A stretch of 64,000 nucleotides of DNA, taken from Leptospira sp. B5-022 (GTDB lineage Bacteria; Spirochaetota; Leptospiria; Leptospirales; Leptospiraceae). This document shows positions 46,367-54,814 of the stretch, one piece after another. The stretch is taken from the NCBI RefSeq assembly GCF_000347035.1, contig NZ_ANIJ01000014.1:62001-126000 (forward strand), in the 5' to 3' direction. The notes beneath the pieces were generated by a model that searched no databases, had not been told where the DNA came from, and saw nothing but the letters and a program-made list of their open reading frames with translations. Both the position numbers and the translations under genes were made by a program. How positions within the stretch are numbered: the first letter of the stretch is position 1; the number at the start of each line of letters is the position of its first letter.

Positions 46367-47248
46367 ATGCTCAGGATCTTCTTTGCTTTAGTTTTTCTTT
46401 TTTCTTCCTCACTTTTCGCCTCCGAAAAACTTTCCGGGGTTAAAGGCTGGTTTATCAGTGCACCCGAAGCATTGTATCTACATGGCCAAGGTGCAGTGTT
46501 CGTGGATGCAAGAGAAGGGATCAAATTTTCTGGCATACCTAAATCCATTCCCTTAGGGTGGCAGGAGATCTCTCGGAAAGAATTTCCCCACCAAGGAAAT
46601 TTAATCGAGGCATCGGAAGCGAAGGAGCTACTACGTAAGAAAAGTTTGTATCCGGACAAGATAGTATTGGTGTTCGGGGATCCTATTGGAGGATGGGGAG
46701 AAGAAGGAAGGATCGTTTGGTCTTTACGCACATTAGGTTTTTCTAAAGCCTTTATAGTGGACGGAGGGATCAATTCTTTAAAAAAGGCTTCCAATTCCTC
46801 TGTTCCGATCCGTCCGGAACTTCTTTCCAAAATAAACTCTTCCGATTCGAATGATAAAAATTGGTCAGCAGATTCCAAATTTGTCCTATCCCAACTTTCC
46901 GATAAAAAATTCGCTTTTATAGATACCCGAGAAGAAAGAGAATTTTTAGGACAAACTCCCTACGGAGAGTCTAGAGGAGGACATCTTCCCGGAGCAAAAT
47001 GGATCTATTATAAACAATTTTTGGACAAAGACGGATATTTATTAAGCGAATCCAAGATCCTCGCGAAATTATATGAATTAGGGATTTCTAAGGATAAGAC
47101 AGTGATTTCTTATTGTACCGGAGGAGTAAGATCCGGATGGATGACTTCCGTTCTGGTCTCATTGGGTTATAATGCAAAAAATTATGCAGGCTCCATGTGG
47201 GAATGGTCTTCTAAAGGGGATGAAAACCACCCTTTAGTAACTAGATAA
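46367..47248 (+). CDS. Exported tandem-rhodanese sulfurtransferase
   Basis: From the ATG at 46367 the protein is 293 residues with a Sec signal peptide (MLRIFFALVFLFSSSLFA). A TTG 16 codons upstream gives a longer form that spoils the signal. The N-terminal rhodanese domain lacks its Cys (VFGDPIGGWGEEGR), and the C-terminal one carries the active loop YCTGGVRS with the Cys at 250, preceded by IDTREEREF and RGGHLPGAKW. This is the SseA/TST arrangement. It lies ten bases before a pentahaem cytochrome gene, repeating the association seen at 36962-39564. Periplasmic sulfur transfer is inferred. Confidence 0.88.
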   Translation: MLRIFFALVFLFSSSLFASEKLSGVKGWFISAPEALYLHGQGAVFVDAREGIKFSGIPKSIPLGWQEISRKEFPHQGNLIEASEAKELLRKKSLYPDKIVLVFGDPIGGWGEEGRIVWSLRTLGFSKAFIVDGGINSLKKASNSSVPIRPELLSKINSSDSNDKNWSADSKFVLSQLSDKKFAFIDTREEREFLGQTPYGESRGGHLPGAKWIYYKQFLDKDGYLLSESKILAKLYELGISKDKTVISYCTGGVRSGWMTSVLVSLGYNAKNYAGSMWEWSSKGDENHPLVTR

Positions 47249-47258
47249 AATTTTACTA

Positions 47259-48623
47259 ATGTTCTCTTATAAAAGAAGAAGTATATTCCTATCGATCTTA
47301 TCGATATCTTTGGCTGCCGGTTTATTCTATTGTATTTTTACCAAACCGAAAGATAAACCGATCCCTGTGGAAGATGTGTTTTCGCAGGCTCCATGGTCTA
47401 AACCTTTACCCTACCTTCCTCCTCTTGCCGGAGTCGGGGAAGTTCGAGCGGAAAATTGCGGAAAATGCCATGTAGAAATTTATGCGGAATGGAAAACATC
47501 CACTCACGCAAACGCTCTTTCCGATCTGCAATTCCAGTCCGAACTTTCCAAACCTTCTTCTCCCCGTTGGCTTTGTTTGAATTGCCATACTCCAGTTGCG
47601 AACCAGAGAGAAACTCTAGTCGACTATTTGAATAACGGAGATTATAGATCTCCAATAGAAGAACCGAATCCTAAATTCGACCCGAAGATGAAGGAGGAAG
47701 CGGTAACCTGTGCAGTCTGCCATGTTCGTTTGGATGAAAATGGGAACTCTTACATATTAGGTGCTAACGGCAAAACCAAACCTCCCCATCCTGTAAAAAT
47801 CGTTCCGGATCAATTGAGGAATAGATGTTTAGATTGTCATAACGCAAATTACATTTTGGACGACCAATTGGTATGCGCTTTCAATACGGGTATTGAGTTG
47901 GAGCAAAAGGAAAACTCCCACGGAAAGTTAGCCTGCGGCTCCTGCCATATGAGAGAATTACAACGTAAACTTGTGAAACCGGAACTAAACACTCCGATCC
48001 GAACTTCTCATAAACATTCCTTTATTGGAGGAGGTGTTCCAAAAAAATTCGAACTGTATGAAAAACAGATTCCCGGAGGATATCGGTCCGGATTAACGAT
48101 AGAACCGATCCTGTGGAAGAAAAAAGGAAACGATCTAGAATATTCAGTTTCTCTGAAAAATGAAAAAGCCGCGCATAATATTCCGACCGGAGATCCGGAA
48201 CGATTTTTACTTCTGAAAATTTCAATATTGGATCCCGAAGGTAGATCTCTCGCCGACAAGGAGATCAAATTCGGACAAGAATGGGAATGGTATCCGAAGG
48301 CTAAACTAGTAGCAGATACGCGTATTCTTCCCGGAGAGACCAAAGTTTGGAAGGATCTATTCACAGGGATCGAAAAAGGTTATTCTAAGATCGTATTCGA
48401 AATTTATCATATTCGTCTAAAAGAATCCAATGCGGAACACATGAGAAAAAATAGCGAGAAAGTTAAATCCTATCAACTTCGCAAAAAGATCTCGGAAATA
48501 GAAAATCATTACCCTTTTTCCAGCCTAGTCCACAAAGAAGCAGTGGATCTAAACTCGGGAAAAAGTAGGATCTATTCGCCTGAAGAAGTTTTCAGGATCT
48601 CTAAAAATAGAAGAGGGGAATAA
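47259..48623 (+). CDS. Pentahaem cytochrome c, paralogue of the 36962-38146 protein
   Basis: The 454-residue protein has an N-terminal hydrophobic segment ending GLFYC (Cys 25), a plausible lipobox. Five CxxCH sites follow: CGKCH (67-71), CLNCH, CAVCH, CLDCH and CGSCH, the last near residue 230. AHNIPTGDPERFLLL opens the C-terminal beta-rich domain; the homologous stretch in the other cytochrome is GVGHSFPSYSVPKVYL. A multihaem electron carrier in the envelope is the inference. It starts ten bases after the sulfurtransferase gene, so the two are co-transcribed. Confidence 0.88.
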   Translation: MFSYKRRSIFLSILSISLAAGLFYCIFTKPKDKPIPVEDVFSQAPWSKPLPYLPPLAGVGEVRAENCGKCHVEIYAEWKTSTHANALSDLQFQSELSKPSSPRWLCLNCHTPVANQRETLVDYLNNGDYRSPIEEPNPKFDPKMKEEAVTCAVCHVRLDENGNSYILGANGKTKPPHPVKIVPDQLRNRCLDCHNANYILDDQLVCAFNTGIELEQKENSHGKLACGSCHMRELQRKLVKPELNTPIRTSHKHSFIGGGVPKKFELYEKQIPGGYRSGLTIEPILWKKKGNDLEYSVSLKNEKAAHNIPTGDPERFLLLKISILDPEGRSLADKEIKFGQEWEWYPKAKLVADTRILPGETKVWKDLFTGIEKGYSKIVFEIYHIRLKESNAEHMRKNSEKVKSYQLRKKISEIENHYPFSSLVHKEAVDLNSGKSRIYSPEEVFRISKNRRGE

Positions 48624-48628
48624 ACCTT

Positions 48629-49351
48629 TTGCAAGCTCCTTGGGCAAATTCTAAATTTTTGATCCCTGCACTGAACGAAGAGGGATCTCTTCCTCAGGTT
48701 TTGGATTCCCTTTTCGGATCGGGGATTTTGCCGGAACAAGTGCTGATATTAGACAACGGATCTAAAGATTCCACTCCACAGATTGCAATCGATGCAGGGG
48801 TTATTTTAGTCCAAGAACCCAAAAGAGGTTATGGTTCCGCATGTTTGGCCGGGATCCGTTATCTTGAAAGGAAAAATATTTCTCCCGAATTTATCGTGTT
48901 TATGGATGCCGATGGATCGGACGATCTTGGCGACCTAAAGGATCTATTTTTCGTATTTTCCCAAGATCCGGATACAAATCTAGTAATAGGTTCCAGAACC
49001 TTAGGAAATGCAGAACCGGGTTCCTTGTCATTCTTGCAGAAGTTCGGCAATCGGTTTTCTTGTTTTTTGATCCGGACTTTTTACGGAGTAAAATTCACCG
49101 ACCTGGGGCCGTTTCGTATCGTACGATGGAAATCCTTATTAGCTTTAGATCTCCAAGATCCTACTTGGGGTTGGAACTTAGAAATGCAAATCAAAGCCAT
49201 CCGAAAAAAATTCAAGATACAAGAAGTTCCGGTCCACTACCGAAAAAGAAAAAGCGGAATATCTAAGATCAGCGGGAATTTGATCGGAAGCGTAAAAGCG
49301 GGCGTAAAAATACTTTACATTTTCATTAAGTTAACATTTTTTTCAGCTTAG
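48629..49351 (+). CDS. GT2-family glycosyltransferase (DPM1/polyprenol-phosphate type)
   Basis: The 240-residue protein starts at a TTG five bases after the cytochrome stop. The GT-A fold is visible from KFLIPALNEEGSLPQVLDSL, VLILDNGSKDST, KRGYGSACLAGI and the FMDADGSDD nucleotide-metal motif. TWGWNLEMQIKAIRKKFKI and VPVHYRKRKSGISKISG near the end are typical of the dolichol/polyprenol-phosphate mannosyltransferase group. There is no large C-terminal membrane domain, only a weak hydrophobic tail. It probably makes a lipid-linked sugar donor for GT-C enzymes nearby. Its 3' end overlaps the convergent kinase gene by 26 bases. Confidence 0.88.
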   Translation: MQAPWANSKFLIPALNEEGSLPQVLDSLFGSGILPEQVLILDNGSKDSTPQIAIDAGVILVQEPKRGYGSACLAGIRYLERKNISPEFIVFMDADGSDDLGDLKDLFFVFSQDPDTNLVIGSRTLGNAEPGSLSFLQKFGNRFSCFLIRTFYGVKFTDLGPFRIVRWKSLLALDLQDPTWGWNLEMQIKAIRKKFKIQEVPVHYRKRKSGISKISGNLIGSVKAGVKILYIFIKLTFFSA

Positions 49352-51626
49352 TCCAAGTATAAGGTCTTTTCAAAACCTTTACGGAAGGATCAAATTCCGT
49401 TTTTGAATTCCATTCTGAAATTACGATAATCCTAACATTACTCTTTAAATTTTTCCAGCCGGAAATTTCAGACAGGATCTCTTCCTCTATGAGGATAGTA
49501 AACATTTCCGGATTATTTTCTAAAATGGTTTTCGCTTCATGCAGATCGTAAACAGAAATTATATCGAGTCCGAATCTTCCCAATAAAGCTATCAGATAGG
49601 CCTGGCCTTTTAAGTTTTTTTCCAAAACCAAAATTTTTCCAATTCGATCCAAACCAACGATCTCGGGACTACGAGTCAAAGGAAGAAAAATCTCAATACA
49701 GGTCCCTTTGTCGACCTCGCTGTGAACATGTACCATTCCCTTGGATTGTTTTACAAATCCATAAACCATCGGCATGCCAAGCCCGGTCCCTTTTCCGGAT
49801 TCTTTTGTGGTAAAGAACGGTTCGAATAGTCTTTCTATCACTGCCGCATCCATTCCGCAACCTTCATCTCGAACGGAAATAACACATGCGTCTTCCATAT
49901 CCACGAATCCGGGAATCATGGATCTATGCTCTTTTCCCGCGGGAGAAAATCCTGTGCTTACTAAAATTCTTCCACCCTGAGGCATTGCGTCTCTTGAATT
50001 CAGACAAAGATTTAGAAGTGCGTTTTCTAGTCCATTTTTCTCGAAAGAGCAGATCAAAGGAAATTCTTCCAAGCAGAATTCTATACTGACTATATCGTTT
50101 CGGATCCGAGTAAGTATATCAGCAAAATCCACGATCACATGATTTACATCAGCCTGTTCCGGATTTAACGCTTGTTTACGTGAAAATGCCAATAGTCTTC
50201 TATTGAGATCGGCTCCCCTTCTAACTGCATCTTGGGCGGAGAATACTCGCTTTAACAGTTCAGGTGTCTCTCTAAGATTTAGCTCCAAAAGATCCAAATT
50301 TGCCAAAATAATATTTAGGAGATTATTAAAGTCGTGAGCCATTCCTCCTGCGAGTTCCCCTGCTGCTTCCAGCTTTTGGAACTGTCGTAGTGAATCGTTC
50401 CATTCTTTTTCTTCGGTGATATCTCTTCCGATACAAAATATCGTTTCCGAGTCCGGAAGACGGATCGTATTCCAGCGTAGAGAACATACTTTTCCATCTT
50501 TAGTTATATAACGATTTTCGAATCCTTCCTTGGGACCTGAGAAAATTTTCTCTTTGGTGAATTCTATATCGTCAGGATGTAGGAATTCCGACAAACTTCT
50601 ATTTACGACATGTTTTATTTCATATCCTAAGATCCTTTGGAAAGCGGAATTGGTTCTTAGGATTACACAATCGGAATCCACACTCAAGATAATCTCGGAA
50701 GAGAGTTCTATCAATGCTTTTCTTTCCTCGTCGGCAACCCTTCTACTCACTATCTCAGCAAATCTTTTGGAAACAACGCCAAGTAGATCCAAATACGCTT
50801 CCTCGGGATTTAAAACTTTTTCCGAAAGAAGTTCTATTTCGTAAAATCGTCCGTGAGAAAGTATAGGAATTCCCAACCAAGAACGAAATCCTGCAGCTAA
50901 TGCAACTTCCTTTCTTTTTAATTCGGTGTCAGCTGCGAGATCCGGAATAAAGTATAATTCGCCGGATTCACTTACCTTCTTAAGTATTCCCTCTCCCATG
51001 TTGAAAAACTTGTTTATGGATTCTTTTCTGAATAAAAGTTGAAGGTCGGAACCGTAAACGTACGGATCTTCTTCGTTTATATAAACCGTTTTATCTTTGG
51101 ATCTCCAAATCTGCCCGTAGGTCCATGCAGTATTTTTAATTAAGGTCTTGAGTACTTTTTCGAAGGCTGAACTCAAAGTATCGGAAGTGGATATATCCCA
51201 AAGTAGACTTTCTCCTATTGCCCAAGAGATCTCTTTCTTTTTCCTTTGGGTAATATCCAGATAATATACTAAAAATCCGTCCGGTCTCGGAGAGATCCTA
51301 ACCTCTATCCATACGTTGAACGGCTCGAAGAATGTTTCGAATGTGCAAGAATTTCCGGTTTCTTTTGCCTTTTTGTATTGAGCCTCGAAATCCGTCCCTA
51401 TCAGCCTTGGAAAATCTCTAAGAAAATTTTTACCGATCAGGCTTTCCTTTGATCTGCGAAGGACTTCCTCCGCTTTTTCATTCACATACGTTACGTTCCA
51501 TTCTAGGTCTGCTAATATGACTGCGTCGGGTATATGATCCAATACCGATTTTGTTTCTTTACTTATTTCGGGATTTTGGTCCGGAATCGTTTGTTCCGAT
51601 AATTTGTTACTTTTTCCCGAGGACAT
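49326..51626 (-). CDS. PAS-GAF-PAS hybrid-type histidine kinase with a pseudo-receiver
   Basis: I use the ATG at 51626, after TTGGTAG; a longer frame to 51725 would run into the REC-EAL gene. The 766 residues read PAS (about 25-135), a GAF-like part (about 160-300), PAS (about 305-420), a HisKA-type helix with GGMAHDFNNLLNIILANLDLL and a HATPase domain. The HATPase shows NALLNLCLNSRDAMPQGG, DEGCGMD and GKGTGLGMPMVYGFVKQS. The last 110 residues are receiver-like but lack the phospho-acceptor: the site reads FTILIEEEIL, with Glu in the Asp region. A cytoplasmic sensor is inferred. It is the last gene of a three-gene signalling operon. Confidence 0.88.
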   Translation of the reverse strand: MSSGKSNKLSEQTIPDQNPEISKETKSVLDHIPDAVILADLEWNVTYVNEKAEEVLRRSKESLIGKNFLRDFPRLIGTDFEAQYKKAKETGNSCTFETFFEPFNVWIEVRISPRPDGFLVYYLDITQRKKKEISWAIGESLLWDISTSDTLSSAFEKVLKTLIKNTAWTYGQIWRSKDKTVYINEEDPYVYGSDLQLLFRKESINKFFNMGEGILKKVSESGELYFIPDLAADTELKRKEVALAAGFRSWLGIPILSHGRFYEIELLSEKVLNPEEAYLDLLGVVSKRFAEIVSRRVADEERKALIELSSEIILSVDSDCVILRTNSAFQRILGYEIKHVVNRSLSEFLHPDDIEFTKEKIFSGPKEGFENRYITKDGKVCSLRWNTIRLPDSETIFCIGRDITEEKEWNDSLRQFQKLEAAGELAGGMAHDFNNLLNIILANLDLLELNLRETPELLKRVFSAQDAVRRGADLNRRLLAFSRKQALNPEQADVNHVIVDFADILTRIRNDIVSIEFCLEEFPLICSFEKNGLENALLNLCLNSRDAMPQGGRILVSTGFSPAGKEHRSMIPGFVDMEDACVISVRDEGCGMDAAVIERLFEPFFTTKESGKGTGLGMPMVYGFVKQSKGMVHVHSEVDKGTCIEIFLPLTRSPEIVGLDRIGKILVLEKNLKGQAYLIALLGRFGLDIISVYDLHEAKTILENNPEMFTILIEEEILSEISGWKNLKSNVRIIVISEWNSKTEFDPSVKVLKRPYTWTKLKKMLT

Positions 51627-51645
51627 TCTACCAAGAGTACTATTG

Positions 51646-52851
51646 TTAACCGAATTTGGAAAGAATTTCCGGAATTTTTTCCGGATGGACAGGTCTGGAA
51701 TAATAATAACCCTGGCCCACATCACAACCGGCTTCTTTCATCAATCTTTCCACTTCGGCAGTTTCGATGCCTTCTGCTACGACATTCATTCCTAATTTAT
51801 GCCCTAAATCTATGGAAGCCTGACAAATAAACAAAGATTCCCTGTCCCTGGGAGAATCCATAACGAACGATTTATCGATCTTCAATTCCGTAAAAGGAAA
51901 TCTATGTAATTGTTTCAGGGAAGAATAACCCGTGCCAAAATCGTCGATCGAAAGCCCGATTCCGCGGATCCTAAGCCTGGTTAAAATGTCCTGAGTAAAA
52001 CGAATGTTCTCCAAAAACCCCGTTTCCGTAATTTCCATCTGGAATTGGCTTTGGGGGATTCCCTGGTTCTTTATTTTAGCAAGGATCCTTTCCGGAAAAT
52101 CCAGTTCGGTCAATGTTACAGGAGATACGTTAACCGCTACGCGAAGCCTTCTTCCGTTAGCATTCCAAATCCTTTTCTCATCCAATGCAAGATCTATGAT
52201 TTTTTCGGTCATTAGATTTAGGATTGTGATCTCTTTTTCCATCAATGGTAAAAAAGAATCAGGAAACACTAATCCTAATTTGGGATGGTTCCATCTCACC
52301 AGAGCCTCGAAACCTTCCACCCTGCCTGTTTTTAGATCGAATTTAGGCTGATAAAATAATATGAATTGATCGGAACGAACGGCTTCTAAAATTTCTTCCT
52401 TCTCGAATGTAGGGCCTGATTTTCCTTTTCCACCCGTTTTGGTACGGGAAGAAATATCGGATTCCTTTTCGGCAATCGCAGACAAGACATTTCTGATGTC
52501 GGAAACTCGGATCGGTTTTTCCATGACCGCCGCGATATGTAATCCGTATTCTCCGGCTAAAGTTTCCGCGCTATGAAGAGTTCTTCTATCAGCTCCTGAG
52601 ATCAAGATCACGTCGGGATGTACATCTTTTTCCGACAAAAAACGGATCACATCCACTCCATCCATCCCAGGGATCATTAGATCCAAGATGACACAATCAA
52701 AACTAGGATCCAACTTATCTAAAAAGTCGGGTGCAGTATGAGTTAAAGAAACGGAAAAGCCGCAATCTACTGCGATCTCTCCTAGGATCTTTGCTATTTC
52801 TTCTTCATCATCCAGGATTAGAAGTTTTTTAGAATTTCTTGAATCCGTCAT
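51646..52851 (-). CDS. Response regulator with EAL-type c-di-GMP phosphodiesterase domain
   Basis: The 401-residue protein has a receiver domain (about 8-125) with the acidic pair DDEEE, the phospho-acceptor Asp in CVILDLMIPGMDG and Lys in MEKP. An EAL domain (about 150-400) follows with the catalytic set intact: EALVRW, NVSP, EITETGFLE, DDFGTGYSSL, LKIDKSFV, AEGIET and GYYYSRP. Such proteins hydrolyse c-di-GMP to pGpG. There is no GGDEF domain. The ATG overlaps the upstream kinase stop (ATGA), and the second kinase gene starts 20 bases after its own stop. Its activity is probably controlled by phosphorylation from a flanking kinase. Confidence 0.93.
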   Translation of the reverse strand: MTDSRNSKKLLILDDEEEIAKILGEIAVDCGFSVSLTHTAPDFLDKLDPSFDCVILDLMIPGMDGVDVIRFLSEKDVHPDVILISGADRRTLHSAETLAGEYGLHIAAVMEKPIRVSDIRNVLSAIAEKESDISSRTKTGGKGKSGPTFEKEEILEAVRSDQFILFYQPKFDLKTGRVEGFEALVRWNHPKLGLVFPDSFLPLMEKEITILNLMTEKIIDLALDEKRIWNANGRRLRVAVNVSPVTLTELDFPERILAKIKNQGIPQSQFQMEITETGFLENIRFTQDILTRLRIRGIGLSIDDFGTGYSSLKQLHRFPFTELKIDKSFVMDSPRDRESLFICQASIDLGHKLGMNVVAEGIETAEVERLMKEAGCDVGQGYYYSRPVHPEKIPEILSKFG

Positions 52852-54707
52852 GGAAGAATTTCTCCGATATTGCGAACCGCTTCTTTTAATGAGGTTTTGG
52901 TATACGGTTTTCGGACCAGAGGTACTGAATTCGGGAGTTCCGAATTATCTCCGCGGCTCGAAGAGGTAGCGATTAGTTTTCCCGAACCGAATCTTTCCAG
53001 TTCTTTTTTTAGATCGATCCCTTTAGAGTCCGCAAGTTGGAGATCCAACAACACGAAGGAGATTTCAGGATCGCCGGAGAAAAATTTTGCCAATCGATTC
53101 ATATCCGAACTTATATGAGGTTCATAACCCAGTTCTCTCAAATACACGCAGGCTAATTCGGCAGTTTCTCGATTTTCTTCCATGACCAAGGTTTTCCTTT
53201 TGGTCGCGGGAATATCTTGACTTTCGTCCTGCCTATGCACCGGCAAAAATATTAGAAAACTGGAACCAAATTCCGGTGCGGTGATCACTTTTAAAAAACC
53301 GTTCGATTGTTTTACAAAACCGTAAACCATGGTCAATCCCAAACCCGTTCCCTTTCCTCCTCCCTTGGTCGAAAAAAAAGGATCAAAAATTCGAGCCTTC
53401 GTAAGATCGTCCATGCCTGTCCCGGTATCGGTAACAGAGACCAAAAAGTAATCCTTCGCTTCCAAACCGGAAATTTTAGGTCCTATTGTGTCTCCATTTC
53501 GGACAAATCCGGTAGAAATAAATATTTTACCGCCTTCCGGCATGGCATCTCTCGCGTTCAACGCAAGATTGAGTAAGGCATTCTCCAGGCCGGTCTTTTC
53601 TATGTCGCAAATCGTTTTTTCGTCGGCGATCTCATATTCTATTTCTACTTTTTCGGTCTTTATACGATCCAAAATGGGGACAAAGTCCCTCAATACCCGG
53701 TTTACGTCGCATGATTCCGGATTTAAGGCCTGCTTTCTGGAAAAAGCAAGAAGCCTTTTGTTGATCTCGACGCCTCTTTGTATTGCGTCTTGCGCCGACC
53801 TGACCCTTTTCATAAGATCTTCGGAATCTTTCAACTTCATTTCGAGAAGATCTAGATTTGCTAATATTACGTTTAATAAATTATTAAAGTCGTGCGCCAT
53901 TCCCCCTGCAAGTTGCCCAACAGCTTCCATCTTTTGGGAATGTCTGATTCTTTCCTCGGTATTTCGTCTTTCCGTAATATCTCGTTCTATTCCCATCAAG
54001 TGAGTGACGATACCTTGATCGTTTACGATGGGAAAGATATCCATCTCGATCCAATATTCTTTTCCATCCTTATCATAATTTACGATCTCTTCGAAACAAG
54101 GTTTGGCTTCCGAAATCGCTTTTCTGATCCTATCGAGGACTTTTCTATCTGTTTTAGGTCCTTGAAGTATTCTAGGAGTTTTTCCTAATACTTCCTCTCT
54201 TTTATAACCCGTCAGTCTTTCGAAAGCGCCGTTTACGTATACGATCCTGGGTCCAGGTTCATCTATAGGAGAAGCTTCCGTGATCAGAAAAATATCTTTG
54301 GACCTTTCAATTCCTATCTTAAGAAGATTTAGATTTTCTTCCGTAGTTCTTGTCTGCAATACTAGACGCAAAGAACGGTCCAGAAGATCTGTATTCAAAC
54401 TTTCCTTTAATAATAGATCGGTAAATTTGATCTTAGAATTTTTAAGAACTTCCTTAGACCCCTGATCTCCTACTATAACTATCAAGGGTATATGGATCTG
54501 AGACTTCTCCAGATCTTCTAAACTTTTTTGGGAATCGTATTGGAATAGTATAACGTCAAAAGATTCGGTCTTCGCCCGATGCAAGGCTTCTTGAAAACTC
54601 AAGACTCGTGTACAGTTAGGAGTAAAGGATTCGATAGCTCCCAATAGAGTCCGGATCCATTTGTATTCTTCTTCCTTTTCTTCTATGATTAAAATACTGG
54701 ATCTCAT
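52848..54707 (-). CDS. Hybrid histidine kinase with pseudo-REC, LOV-like PAS, kinase and REC domains
   Basis: The 619-residue protein begins with a receiver-like domain (about 1-115) whose expected phospho-site reads FDVILFQYDSQ. A PAS domain (about 125-245) follows with GYKREEVLGKTPRILQGPKTD. This is the LOV/PAS sequence pattern, but the flavin-binding Cys of NCRFLQG is replaced (TPRILQG). The kinase core has GGMAHDFNNLLNVILANLDLL, the NALLNLALNARDAMPEGG motif, DTGTGMD and GKGTGLGLTMVYGFVKQS. The C-terminal receiver (about 500-619) keeps an Asp in FVLLDLQLADSKG and a Lys in RKPYT. It heads the operon and is homologous to the 49326 kinase. Confidence 0.9.
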   Translation of the reverse strand: MRSSILIIEEKEEEYKWIRTLLGAIESFTPNCTRVLSFQEALHRAKTESFDVILFQYDSQKSLEDLEKSQIHIPLIVIVGDQGSKEVLKNSKIKFTDLLLKESLNTDLLDRSLRLVLQTRTTEENLNLLKIGIERSKDIFLITEASPIDEPGPRIVYVNGAFERLTGYKREEVLGKTPRILQGPKTDRKVLDRIRKAISEAKPCFEEIVNYDKDGKEYWIEMDIFPIVNDQGIVTHLMGIERDITERRNTEERIRHSQKMEAVGQLAGGMAHDFNNLLNVILANLDLLEMKLKDSEDLMKRVRSAQDAIQRGVEINKRLLAFSRKQALNPESCDVNRVLRDFVPILDRIKTEKVEIEYEIADEKTICDIEKTGLENALLNLALNARDAMPEGGKIFISTGFVRNGDTIGPKISGLEAKDYFLVSVTDTGTGMDDLTKARIFDPFFSTKGGGKGTGLGLTMVYGFVKQSNGFLKVITAPEFGSSFLIFLPVHRQDESQDIPATKRKTLVMEENRETAELACVYLRELGYEPHISSDMNRLAKFFSGDPEISFVLLDLQLADSKGIDLKKELERFGSGKLIATSSSRGDNSELPNSVPLVRKPYTKTSLKEAVRNIGEILP

Positions 54708-54814
54708 CAGGCATTCGACGAAAAACGAAGCGTTTTAACCCGCGTTTCTCTTCCTAAAAAAAATCCGATCTTGATATTTTTAGCTATCAGAAATCCATAT
54801 AGAGCCTAAGCCTA

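Noticed and set aside
46324..46878. A 184-codon minus-strand ORF inside the sulfurtransferase gene
   Set aside because: It is antisense to a clear rhodanese gene with a signal peptide and an active-site loop, and its translation has no recognisable features.
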